Shown here: in pieces, positions 1-11,300 of the stretch
Layout: every line of letters starts with the position of its first letter
How positions within the stretch are numbered: the stretch's first letter is position 1
From: Vanessa cardui
Taxonomy: Eukaryota > Arthropoda > Insecta > Lepidoptera > Nymphalidae
Assembly (NCBI RefSeq): GCF_905220365.1
Contig: NC_061127.1
Location: 4,216,001 to 4,280,000, forward strand
DNA length: 64,000 nt
Direction: 5' to 3'
Notes under the pieces: generated by a model
What the model saw: the letters and a program-made list of their open reading frames with translations, nothing else
Told to the model about the DNA's origin: nothing
The model's database searches: none
Made by a program: the position numbers and the translations under genes

Positions 1-47
1 CGAATTGAGAACCTCCTCCTTTTTTTGAAGTCGGTTAAAAAGGGATA
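1..47 (+). repeat. Fragment of a dispersed repeat (AACCTCCTCC...GAAGTCGGTT)
   Basis: The first bases match a short module seen again at 58272-58318 (same strand) and at 32703-32762 (opposite strand): AACCTCCTCC, a T run, then GAAGTCGGTT. It is the edge of an interspersed element cut by the window start. The parent family is not identified. Confidence 0.6.
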
Positions 48-1417
48 ACTAGATGTTTTAATTACGCAAAACGTATTACTACGTAATTATGATGTATTAT
101 AACGTATTACTACGTCAAACAACTAAAGGCAAACGTCACAATTAGGACGTTTTCTAGTCCACTTTTTGCGCGTTAGTAACATATCTGTTTATTTCAACAT
201 CATTGGGTATTTGTTCTCGATTTCGACATTTCAAATAGTCAGAACACAAAATACCAATAAGACACATGTTGAAACATATGTTTATTCCGTTTTCAATAAC
301 TAGATTCTATAATTATGTAACTCGACGGATTTATAAAAGCAAGCGCAATATATAAAATATATTTCGATTTATATAACGTTTTATAATTTTTAAATAATAT
401 TTATTTATTAAAATGTATACGTATAAATATATTATACATATTGTAAGGAAATATACGAGTAACGTAATTGAGACCAACAAAAAGTTTTTTTTTTCGTTTT
501 CTTTTGTCTGTTGGTCGAACTTTTTAAGTCACATTATGTCGTTGTTAATTCAAAACCACTTAGGTATGTCATACGTTTAGGAAAATTTTATATTTTTTTA
601 CAGATTATCGTAATTTTTTCGCCTTTTTTTATCTGATATTCGATTTTCTTGTAACGACAGCATAAAGCGTAAAGCAATTTTTGGAATGCCTTTATCCAAA
701 TTCCAAGTATTATGAAAATTGTTAACAAATTATAATAACACCGGAAGTTATTAAGAATCTTTGCAAATATTATTTAATTGTGATTTAAAGTGTTAGTATC
801 AATTTGACAAAAAATATATTTTTTTTAGATATTATTAGATAGAAGTAATTGAAATGAAATCTTTTTCTTTTTATGAATCATGAAATTGACTTATTAAATT
901 TAAAAAATAAAAAACAGTGCTACCAATATTACATAAATATCTTTTTGTTTTGTAAAATTAACCTTTTCTAACATTTTAATATTAGGAACTATAATAATAA
1001 AAATTACAATATTATCTTTGATTATAGGTAATAATTGTTTTAATGGCATTTGGAATAGATATGTTTAGTGATTTTTTTTTTTTAAATTTAAAAACTAGTG
1101 TATAATCTTATATTATAGTTTGAATTTTAAAAATTAACTGCTAAAAGTGTAAGCGCTTGTTTGCTAATGTATCATCGTATACGAATTTAAAAAACTGCAC
1201 AGAGTAATTAAATTACAAAATTATGTTTAAAATTTTCAGCGTCATTGTAACGTTTTTTTTAATAATTTCTAAAAATGGCATGCTTCAGTCTAAATTTCTA
1301 TTAAAATTGGCATACAACTATCACATACAATTGGCTCTACTGCAGCTATGACCTTAAAATATGCCTAATCATTTAATTGAGTTTTAATATCTGTCCAAAA
1401 TTTCCCTGTTTTTAATA
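48..1417. other. AT-rich intergenic DNA, no gene seen
   Basis: I see no open frame, RNA gene or repeat boundary that I can defend. An ATTAAA-type signal for the minus-strand sulfotransferase gene lies at about 1372-1377 (read on the minus strand), 41 bases beyond its stop, so at least the right edge is probably that gene's 3' UTR. Confidence 0.5.
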
Positions 1418-3984
1418 TCATGGCCAACCAAAATTTATACCAGATAATTCGTAAAACTTCTCATTATACGGCCTGTAAAATTCTCTCAGTCTTTCTATAG
1501 CCACAGGGTCAATATACGGGTGACTCCTTCCCTTATTCTTTCCAAGGCAATGTGGCGTGGCTTGACTCTCCGTTTTAAGGAGACACGGGAACCCTTTTGT
1601 CGAATTAAAGTAGAAATGTTTATTGGTTATCAAAACCTTAAGACCAAGGAAATTCTGAAAAAAATACCATCACATGTATATATGAATAGGCTTTCTTTAA
1701 AAGTAGTAGAATAGTTTTTTTTTTATTTTCCAAACTTAATCTTCAAAATGTATTTCAAAACAGAAACATTAATTTTTATTAATATATATCGGATATCACT
1801 TTTATAGAAAAAAATAATTAACTAAGATAGTGAATTATTCACTAGACACCTCTATTAAAAATAATTTCCGAATTCGATGGGAATTTATGACGAAGAATAA
1901 ATGACATAATTTCTATTGCAAATCAATCTAAAAAGCTCTGCTCTGCTGTGTGCTTGGTGATTTATTTCTATAGTTTAATTCATGGTCGCAAAAAGACTAT
2001 GAAAAATGCTCATTTACCTGAACTCTTGCCATTTCTGCCGCTGGATCTACAACCAATCTCTCTCCGCTGATGAATAGAATCCTAGTCCGTGGAAATCTTC
2101 TCAACCAGCGTCTTAATGGTCTAGCATAGATACCCAATCTCACAGGAGGCCAAGAGGAGTCAACCACTGACCAGGGTCCACCCCAAGTTACCGTGCTGTT
2201 CACCAAGGCAAGATCTTCGAAACGTGGAAGACTTGATCTTTTGCTTTGAAATAGCAACCAAGTTCTAATTATTATGGTCCCTATATGATTTGTTGAAGCA
2301 CGGTCCTTTATTTTAATATTAAAATAGATACATACTTTCAATTAATTAATAATTAAACAACATACTTTAAATAGATGAATAATTATGGTTTTATATTTAA
2401 TTTAAGTAACAGTTTAAAAGCAAACAAGCAATGACTATGGAATCTAAATTTCAAAATAACAGTACTCAGTATTGTTGTGTTCCGGTTTGAAGGGTGAGTG
2501 AGCCAGTGTAACTACAGGCACAAGGGACATAACATCTTAGTTCCCCAGGTTGGTGGCACATTGACGATGTAAGGAATAGTTAATATTTCTTACAGCGTCA
2601 TTGTCTATGGGTGATGGTGACCACTTACAATCAGGTGACCCATATGTTCGTCCGCCAACCACCATGCCATACCATAAAAAAGTGAGCAATGTCATTTAAA
2701 ATTAATATTTAATCGTGACTAGTATTTTTAGCACACCTGCATTTATCACTATAAGTGACTTTGATGGTACAAATAGTGTTGTTACGATTTCAATATTCAC
2801 CTGGCAGATTGTGTATAATCGCTTATAGCTCTTGTAACTGGATCACGAACAACTGCTATCAATTTAACTGAAGGGTTCATGGAATAAACTCGTCTTGGTG
2901 CTGACCTGGTTACCCAGTACGAAGGTGTTTTTTCCATTGTGATCTGTCCTTCATAGGTGGGTGGCATTTTTTCTCTAAAACGAATCTTAGTTATTGGAAA
3001 GACTGATTGTGCCATCCATTGATGGGTATGCCATCAGTTTTTTAGTAACCAGTAAACTATTTGTCCAGTAAAATCTCATTAACAAACATTTTGCAATTTA
3101 AGAATGATTTTAATAGCCTGAGTTCGTAATTAAACAAAATGTAAAAACTTTAACGCAGGACATATTTAAAATTTGAATCTGTAGGCCATTATTTCTATTC
3201 GAATTAAACGTATGTACTGTATCTTTCCATCTAGAAAGATGAATCAGAGCTAATAATAGATAACAATCAAATAGGGAATATTAAAATTCGATTTATTATT
3301 CTACTAATATAAAGTGATAGTCAGCACCTGTACCATTCGAAGCCTTTATGATAATACTTATCAAAGAAATGTACTTCAGATCCAGCTGCCTTTACATCTG
3401 GATGTAACCTGAAAAATCGTCGCAATTATTTTATTACCATTAAATCTAAAACCTCATAAAAAATATAACGTTCACTTTAAAAATATACCTTAAAAACTCT
3501 AAAAGCGCCCGCGTTCCACATTTTTTAACCCCTATAATCAAGGCATCTGGCAGTCTCTTTGTTGGTACCTGGTTCGATTTTTCGATTCTCGTGTATTTGT
3601 TGCCATCGAAGCTGTAACCTAATAGTGCGGCGAAACGTCTCGTCACACTTTTGTATTTAGAAACTTGACTTTTTAGCGAGAAATACTTGAATGAAAACTG
3701 AAACAGTATATATTAAATTAGATTAAATTTTTCATTAATTTCTGAATAAATAAAATATGAGAAATAATTCTGAATTTGTATGTCGGTTTTAATAGCATCT
3801 TTCATAAGAATACATGCTCGTCTGTTTCTCCTTTAGCTTATATTATAGAAAGTAATATATGAATATTACTTACCTTTCTTTCGTCAACTAAACAAGTATT
3901 CAAAACATAAAATAAATATAATAGAAATAATAATATGAAATACGTAAACATAGTTCGCTTCGAAAGAGCCGGAATGCATTTCAT
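1418..3984 (-). CDS. Hs3st: Heparan sulfate glucosamine 3-O-sulfotransferase
   Basis: A Golgi type II membrane enzyme that moves sulfate from PAPS to the 3-OH of glucosamine in heparan sulfate. Six exons, read in minus order: 3984-3874, 3697-3489, 3408-3328, 2974-2801, 2243-2018, 1654-1418. All have GT/AG borders and phases close to a 345-residue protein. Residues 12-28 form one hydrophobic signal-anchor after a short basic N-terminus. The 5'-phosphosulfate loop GVKKCGTR is at 93-100, EVHFFDKYY in the substrate cleft follows, and the 3'-phosphate motif VVRDPVTRAISDYTQ is at 175-189. The C-terminal cysteines C291 and C303 match the family's disulfide, before GKNKGRSHP. Length suits a short-stem isoform. 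The gene diverges from the TFPT-like gene 771 bases away. Sequence style is closer to the insect Hs3st-B/vertebrate HS3ST3-5 group than to HS3ST1, but the subtype is an inference. Confidence 0.93.
2452..2682 (+). repeat. Family B short interspersed repeat in an Hs3st intron
   Basis: Carries the family B core: AGTACTCAGTATTGTTGTGT, GAAGGGTGAGTGAGCCAGTG, GGCACATTGACGATGTAAGG, then a CCGCCAACC end followed by an A run. It lies between Hs3st exons 2801-2974 and 2018-2243, on the strand opposite to the gene. The family recurs at least ten times in this window. Confidence 0.8.
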
Positions 3985-4755
3985 TGCTGTTTTTCGAATT
4001 CATTTGGAGAAGAGGTCACTTTCTTTTTAAAAATATTTCTTCAAAGTAAGATAGTTATTCACCATATCCAAACAAAGTATTTTTTATTGATAAGTGGTGA
4101 ATGATAGTATTTTTCTAAATGAAATCATTTCATTTGATCTTCTTTTCGCAAAAATAAATTTGTTCATTATTAAAATAAACAGCGTATTTACGCAGCACCA
4201 CGCGGTTTTTATTTAAGAAAATATTCCGCACACCTGATCTGCATAAGAAAACGCACTGCGCAATCGCGCTCAGTTATGGAGCAGGACGTGAGCTCGACTC
4301 ACAGAGGTAATACGAATAGGTACTGAAATTTTAAGCAATGGAATACCTTCAGTTTCGCGCCAAATATAAATCAGCATTTGCGCGCGCATTCTATTGTCAT
4401 TTACCGGAAATAATAATATTTTTCGTGACTCGAAAGACTGTATATTTCATAAGGGAAGACGTTTTTGATTGGATACGTGTACAAAATTTGTTTAGGAAAG
4501 GTGTAATAAACAATAATATTTATTCATATTGACTATACAAACATTGAATAAAATCGTGATTTATGTAATAAGTTACTAAGGTTATTGTTTTATTTTTACT
4601 TATTATCACTTGTGATAACGAATTTATCAAACGAGTATCCGAATGTAATACCAACATAACGACTTAGATCAAAAGCAACCAAATGACAGCCGACAACTAA
4701 ATAAAAAGAAATTTGGTTGTGTTGAACTTTGAAGCCAGCCGTGAAATAAATTAAA
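3985..4755. promoter_or_regulatory. Divergent intergenic region between Hs3st and the TFPT-like gene
   Basis: 771 bases separate the two start codons, which point away from each other, so both promoters and 5' UTRs must lie here or nearby. I see no clear TATA box. The 64-codon open frame inside (4338-4532) has no family features. Confidence 0.45.
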
Positions 4756-5698
4756 ATGACAGTCCAACAGCTCAGTTCGAATATTTCTGACGACTCGGAT
4801 GATATGGTTAGTTTACCATCAGAGGAAGAGATTTATAGGAGAAAATATCAATTGTTGTTAGAACGATGTGAAGTGTTGCAACAAGACAATGAAAGAATCG
4901 TGAATAGGTTCGTTTTATATTTACTAACTTCGATTACAGTGTTAGTTGTGAATTGAAATCTATTTTAAATGCATTTCAGAATACATGAAGTAAAAAAAAT
5001 TACGAGGCGATACAAAAAAGATATAAAGTTGTTGATTGAACGATTGGACAAACATGGAGATCCCTTCCGAACGGCTTCTGTTGAAGTAGAAACGAAACCT
5101 GAGGTAGTCCCTCGGGCTCCTCGTGCCGGAGCCAAAACACAAACAGCACCGAAACAAGTAGAAAAACAAAATACGACAGGTGCTAAAAAGCCAGCAACTA
5201 AACGAAAAAGCAAAGCAGATAAAGTATGGTCTCAGCATAAATCTTGTAGTTATTTATTCATATATAAATATTTATTGATACTTTTTATTACAGCCTGAAA
5301 GAGATCCAAATGCACCTAAAAAGCCTTGCAATGCATTTTTCCAATTTTGTCAAGAGCAAAGACCAGTGGTTGTAGCAGAAACTACAACTGAAATGGGATC
5401 TGAACCTTCAAAACAGGAAGTAACCAGACAATTAGCGTCACGCTGGAGAGCATTAACGAATGAGGAAAAAAGGGTAATATTAATAAAAATAAATACAATT
5501 CTTAATTTTGACTATTTAATAAGTTTAAAAAATTCAAATTGTAAAAAGACACATTTTTCATCACATAGCATTATAAATGTATTCAATTTACGTACTAAAT
5601 TCCCTTTTCATTAATTTTAGATTTATGTTGCAATGTTTGAAAGATCAAAGGAAAAATATGCAGAAGAAATGTCAGCATACATCAAGAAAGAACAATGA
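4756..5698 (+). CDS. TFPT: TFPT-like INO80 complex subunit with a C-terminal HMG box
   Basis: Probable nuclear subunit of the INO80 chromatin remodeller. Four exons: 4756-4907, 4980-5223, 5294-5473, 5621-5698. They join in phase to 217 residues. After an acidic N-terminus, residues about 29-90 form the TFPT-type coiled segment (YRRKYQLLLERCEVLQQ, then NERIVNRIHEVKKITRR, then ERLDKHGDPFR). A basic, lysine- and alanine-rich linker follows, and then an HMG box from about 133 to 215 (RDPNAPKKPCNAFFQFCQEQ, LASRWRALTNEEK, YVAMFERSKEKY). Human TFPT has the coiled part but, as far as I know, no HMG box; yeast Nhp10, an INO80 subunit, has one. The combined architecture supports a TFPT/Nhp10-like role. 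It converges on HAGH, with 181 bases between stop codons, so the 3' UTRs probably overlap. Confidence 0.85.
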
Positions 5699-5798
5699 CG
5701 TTTACAATCTTTAGACACTAGCACTTAATTCCTTTGTGATCATCAGCTTTAATTTAAGTTATAATATAAATATAGATTTTTATATATTAGACAGTTTT

Positions 5799-5804
5799 TT
5801 TATT
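5799..5804 (-). terminator. Polyadenylation signal AATAAA for HAGH
   Basis: AATAAA on the minus strand, about 75 bases beyond the HAGH stop codon. It lies in the convergent gap with the TFPT-like gene. Confidence 0.55.
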
Positions 5805-5879
5805 ATATAACCATACAATTTTGATAACAACCCTAATAGTAAGCTACATACTAAATACAGTCTTATGTATATTTGAACT

Positions 5880-7731
5880 TCAAGCTTTGAAATGATCTTT
5901 CTCTAAGCGAATAGCCCGCATGGTTTCTATGGAATCATTCTTTTTCGCATGTTTCATCACTGATTCTTCCGTGACTCTCATGAATGGATTATAAAGTTTT
6001 TCTTCAGAAATAGTTGAAGGTACCTGCAACAAATTTACAAATAAATCTTTATCTCTTATTGTTTTCAGTCAAAAAATGTATTTTTGATAGGATTAACACA
6101 TACTGTAGGCTTGTTATTTTCCCTCCTACTCAAAGACCATGCAATTTTCTTTTTGACCTCCCCATTATCTGGTTCGACATGAGCTGCAAATTGTAAATTC
6201 TGAAGGCTGTATTCATGGCCACAAAAAACTTTAGTGTTATCTGGAAGACTTCCGAGAACTTCAATCAGAGCTTTGTGCATTTGTTCAGCTGTGCCTTCAA
6301 AAAATCTTCCACACCCACCCAAGAATAATGTATCACCTGCAATCAAATGTAGGTAAATTAATAAAAAAATAATTTATTATTAAAATGCAATGAACTCACT
6401 AACCTATTATTCAAAATAAAATTCTATTGATATTTAAAACATTTGATATAAGACTTGATCTTTTATAAATTAAACATATTTATTAAAATACTGACAATTA
6501 CTAGAAGCTGTCTCTAATTCGATGACTATTAATAATTTATAAAATATAGTAGGCTTTTCGAATCAAAAATAAAATAAAGGATATATATTTGTTTATTTTA
6601 TTAATATTATATGACATTTTAATGCACTTCTAAGTAAAATACATAACATTTAATATATTATCTCATGAAAGGAAATTGTTTATAGACTGATATCACTTTA
6701 TATGACTGTTATCTTATATTTATTCTTACCAGTAAACACAGCAGAGTCATTGTTGTCATCGGGTGCTGTGACATAATAACAGATGTGCCCAGAGGTGTGA
6801 CAGGGTGTGAACAAACACTGTATGTTTAGTTTACCAATGCTGAACCTAGTGTTATGTTCAGCTTTTTTAGTCAATGCTCCGATGCGATCGTCTCCCCCAT
6901 ATACTTCTAGTCCTGGATGTTGTTTCACTAGATCTTCATTACCTCCGGCATGGTCCCTATTCAATAAAAATGTTGTCTATTTGATTATTCAGATCCTTAA
7001 TCTATCATTTTGAATCTACCTCTAGTAAACTAATTCTTCCACATCATTAATCACATACTAAATAATATATATTTGTAAATGATATCTAACTTTGTAGACT
7101 CATACCTATTCCTATAAGTCTACACTCCACCTACACTTAATAAGTCAACAATGAACATATAAATATATTTAATAGTAATATACATAAAAAAACTCATTGA
7201 TTTACAAATACAGTCAATAGATACTTAAACAAAACAGCAGAGGTATAATTGAAAATATATGAGGTATAATTTTTTTACCAGTGATGATGAGTTGTTAGAA
7301 TAGTTGTTAATTTGACTCCATGTTCATTAACAGCCTTCAACACTGTCTTTGGTTCAACAGGATCTACTATAGCTGCTTCTTTAGTTGCCTTATCAACAAT
7401 CAAATACATGTAGTTATCTTGCAAAGCAGGTAGTATTTTTACATCCATTGCTTTCAAATCTTCGTGTCCTTGTTCACTATGGGCGCCGCGTTGATTCCAA
7501 ACAAGAGCTATGAAAAATACCATACTAAATATTATCTTAATCTTGACATGCATGACACATTTAAATACGTATCTAATATTAGCGATTATACAAAAAAAAT
7601 AAGTTCTGAAGATTTCTAAATTTGCTTCCTCTCCATTGATTATGTAGATGCACGTACTTACCTTGGAAATAAAGTTTTGTTATTCTTTGCGATAGCCCCA
7701 ATGGCAATGCATGTACTAATCTAGGAAGCAT
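5880..7731 (-). CDS. HAGH: Hydroxyacylglutathione hydrolase (glyoxalase II), mitochondrial-leader form
   Basis: Hydrolyses S-lactoylglutathione to lactate and glutathione, the second step of methylglyoxal removal. Exons on the minus strand: 7731-7662, 7507-7279, 6956-6730, 6336-6104, 6023-5880. The phases close exactly to 300 residues. The metallo-beta-lactamase motifs are intact: THHHWDHAGGN at 96-106 (H97, H99, D101, H102), H153 in PCHTSGH, D177 in FTGDTLFLGG and H216 in FCGHEY. The first exon encodes a 23-residue arginine- and leucine-containing leader typical of mitochondrial import. Met44 (DVKILPALQDNY follows) would give a 257-residue cytosolic form, close to human cytosolic glyoxalase II. 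An alternative ATG at 7553, just upstream of the exon 2 acceptor, would give a hydrophobic signal-like N-terminus instead. It diverges from UTP20. Confidence 0.95.
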
Positions 7732-8315
7732 TGAATAAAACAAAAAGTAAATTATAAAACACGCGTTTGAGAGTACCTTACAGGCAAATGAAGATTAGAA
7801 TAGTAGTTGTCGAAAATGTTCGCGAATAATTCTTAGCATGAAAAAAATTGTTATCATAGAAGCAATAATAATTTAAAGAATGTTGCTTGACTTTGACAAC
7901 ACTATCTGTAATCAAGATTTTTTTGACTTTTGTTGAATCGTTATCATTTAATAATATTTATGTACATATTTATGTCACGATTTTATTAAAAGTAAAAAGA
8001 AAAACTAAACAAAATTTATTGTCACCTTAAGCACCAAACTGACGAAAATATGATAGAAACTAACAGTTTAGCTAAAACATGTTTTACTTTTATCATGGGT
8101 AAAATTTCTAATTTCTATTGTTGAACGTGATATATATGTCAATGTCAGTAGTCATATTTGACATTAAATGTCAAACACACGTGCTGCAGTCTGTACTTCT
8201 ATAGTCGGTACAATAAAGTGCAAACTGCAAGCAGAATATTATGAATTGAATTGTTTTTAAATGAAGGACTACATTATTATGATATAAATAGGACCAGTTC
8301 TCTTATTAAGCAAAC
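7732..8315. promoter_or_regulatory. Divergent intergenic region between HAGH and UTP20
   Basis: 584 bases separate the HAGH mitochondrial start from the UTP20 start. The two housekeeping genes point away from each other, so the interval probably holds a shared or back-to-back promoter. An E-box-like CACGTG lies near 8178-8183. No TATA box is convincing. Confidence 0.45.
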
Positions 8316-11300
8316 ATGAAAAATAAACCTGTAAAGCATAAAACCACAAATACATTCCGCGTAAGTATTTTTAAAAACAATTAAATTTAAAGGTTATTGT
8401 ATTATATCTAAATATTACCATACTCAATGATAAAAGCCTTGCAAAACATACATAAGATAATATTGGTATTTTTTACAGTTTGTGCCCTTTGCTGAGCGGA
8501 TAAATTCAATAGATATTCGCCATGCTGCACTATATCATATTGAACACGCTTATTCAAGCCAGCCAGGGGAAAATGATACTCACTTCCATTTGGCGTTACA
8601 AAAATGGCACGGTCTGAACTTGACTGTAAATTTTAAGAAATTTAAGAAGGATGTCTTTGGTATTGTAACTGTACCACAACTAATTCACAAAAAGGATGAA
8701 GTATTGAATACTTTAGAAGAATATTTGAAACTAGAAGATCAGTTGTGTTTACAACCATTATTGGAGTGAGTTGAACTGATATTATTATGTTATAAACTTA
8801 AAATTTAATCGTAACAAAATAACTAGAATGATTTTGAATATTACTTTCAAAATAAATTGCTTTTATTGATTACTTATGTTATAAAATTTAAATATTTATT
8901 TCAGAATCTTAGTATCAGTAGCCAAAGACTTACGTAGTGACTTTTATCCTTATTTTCCAAAATTTTTGGACATACTAATAACATTATTAAACACAAAAGA
9001 TGTAGAAAGATTGGAGTGGACATTAGTATGCCTAGCCTTCTTATTTAAAATACTGAAACCATACTTGAAGAAAGACATAGGGGTGATACTTAAACGAATC
9101 ATACCGCTGTTAAGTGAATCCCGACCACAGTATATAAACAATTTTGCAGCTGAAAGCTTTGCATTTGTAGCAAGAGATATAAAGGACAAAAAGAAATTTA
9201 TCGAGCTCATTCTTGAATATTTGGAGACAAATGATGATGTAAGGCCATTTGATTGTTGATTTTAAAAGCATGCATTCAAGTTCTATTGAGATCAACGCTT
9301 TTTTTAAGGTGTTGTGACCATATTGGCAACCATTTTATATTAGAATTTATTAATAACTATTCAAAAATAATTGATTAATAAACTATTAAAAAGGAAAATC
9401 CTTAATAAAGAATATTTATTTATTTTGATTCTTTTTTCAGGCTATTACAGGCTGTGGACATCTCTTGTTTGAAATTATGAGAGGTGTTAGTAATAAATTT
9501 CATAGTTGTATTGAAAATTTCCTTTCCATTTTGTTTGGGCATCTTAAAGATAAAAAAGAACACCAAGCTATCCTATTCAAAGTACTGACACAAACTATTG
9601 AAGATTGCCTTCAAGGCATATCACCGACAGAATTTAATGTCTTCTGGATGCATATGCAGAAATTCACTGAGCTTTTTTTGAAGGAAGATGATGACAATCC
9701 GGGATTAGAATACATCTTAAGATTGGCAGGGCAAGTGATTGAACATATGAATGGCAAATGCCTGACAAATCCACAACAATTCACCCTTCTTTTAGTCAAA
9801 GTTATATGTGAGCAGTCATCAGAAAAAGTATTGGAAGTGTGCTCTCAGATTGGGGCCTTGATGCTCCTTTCATCACACATTTCTTTATCCCAAGAACATG
9901 CTGGAATTTTAGTTAAAGTATTACTTCCCTTGCCCTATCCTAATATACTGATTAATTTTGTGCAGAGTGTCGTTAATTATTCACAATTCGATATACATAT
10001 TCTGCCTGCTTTTATAAAATTCATCATTCAGTCAAATTTTGAAAGTAATGCAATGTCTACTCTTGCTAAAATATGCCTTTCAAAGTCACCCTTATCCAAA
10101 AATGGTTTGAAGCTTTTTGAGTGGGTCAAATATCCTGTTGACTTTGGAAAAGGATTACCGCAACTAATGGAATATGCTAGAAACATCTTGAGTGACGATA
10201 TTGATAATATAATTGAACATCCAACTAAGTTGTTAAATTTGTTGTTTTCTTTACCGCATATTGAAAAAGTTGATGTAGAATTTTGTATTAAAATGTTAAG
10301 TGATCTAATATCGAAGTTGTTAAAAGTATTGGATAGCTACAATCTTGAAGACCAAGTGAATCAAAATAAACTGCATTGTGAGAAAACTAATTTATCGAAA
10401 TGTGCTAGAAAAGTAATATTTCTAATAGCAACTGCAATGGAATGCGCTGTACATATATCAAATTGTCAGAAATTGAAGAAAATATGTGACATTGACGCTT
10501 TATTGCCTAAGTTATTACCATGTGCCGCAGACCCGAATTACTTGGTGGCTCTACACGTGATTGATTTGTATTTGACAGCCTATGAACAGGAAAATGGTCT
10601 AACATATAACTTTTTGTTATTAGTAGACTCATATTTGAGAACAAATGTATCTTCTCCATTTCATGTTGTAAGTATTTGTAATATCTAACGAAACATGTAT
10701 TTTGTCAAAGTACATTTTTTTAATGTTAATACCATTACCTTTCAGGTTCGTCTATTAACAACACATATCTATAAACTATTCGAAAATGTAGAAGAATTGA
10801 ATAAAACTGTACAAGTAGGAGGTGAAGTTGAGAGATTTTCAGTTTTCAGTAATTGCTTTACAGTGGAGTCCATATCATCTTCTATACAAGAATATAGAAT
10901 GCAGTTAAATCTTCTACAAAAAATGACTTTTAATACAACCCAGTATGAACTTGCGAAGCAAACTGATTTTCATCTATATGGCATGAATTATATGTTAGGA
11001 GTGTTATATATCAACTTTAAACTTTTATGGGAACCTGTAACGGAATTTATCGCGGGCTTCGGCAACGCACTAAACGCGGAAGACTTTTGGCCTACGTTTT
11101 ATAAGACATTAGAAACATCTTTTGCTAATGCTAAAATAAAGTTAAATGAGTTTAATTTTGAAGATGATCTTGATAGCGATGACAAGATGTTAACAGAAAT
11201 AAGCACAGATTACAGTAATATATCAGAAAGGCCAGATCTGTACAATTACAGAAATCTAATGTTGAGGATTATGACGAATTGTATTCAAGTTTGTGAAGCC

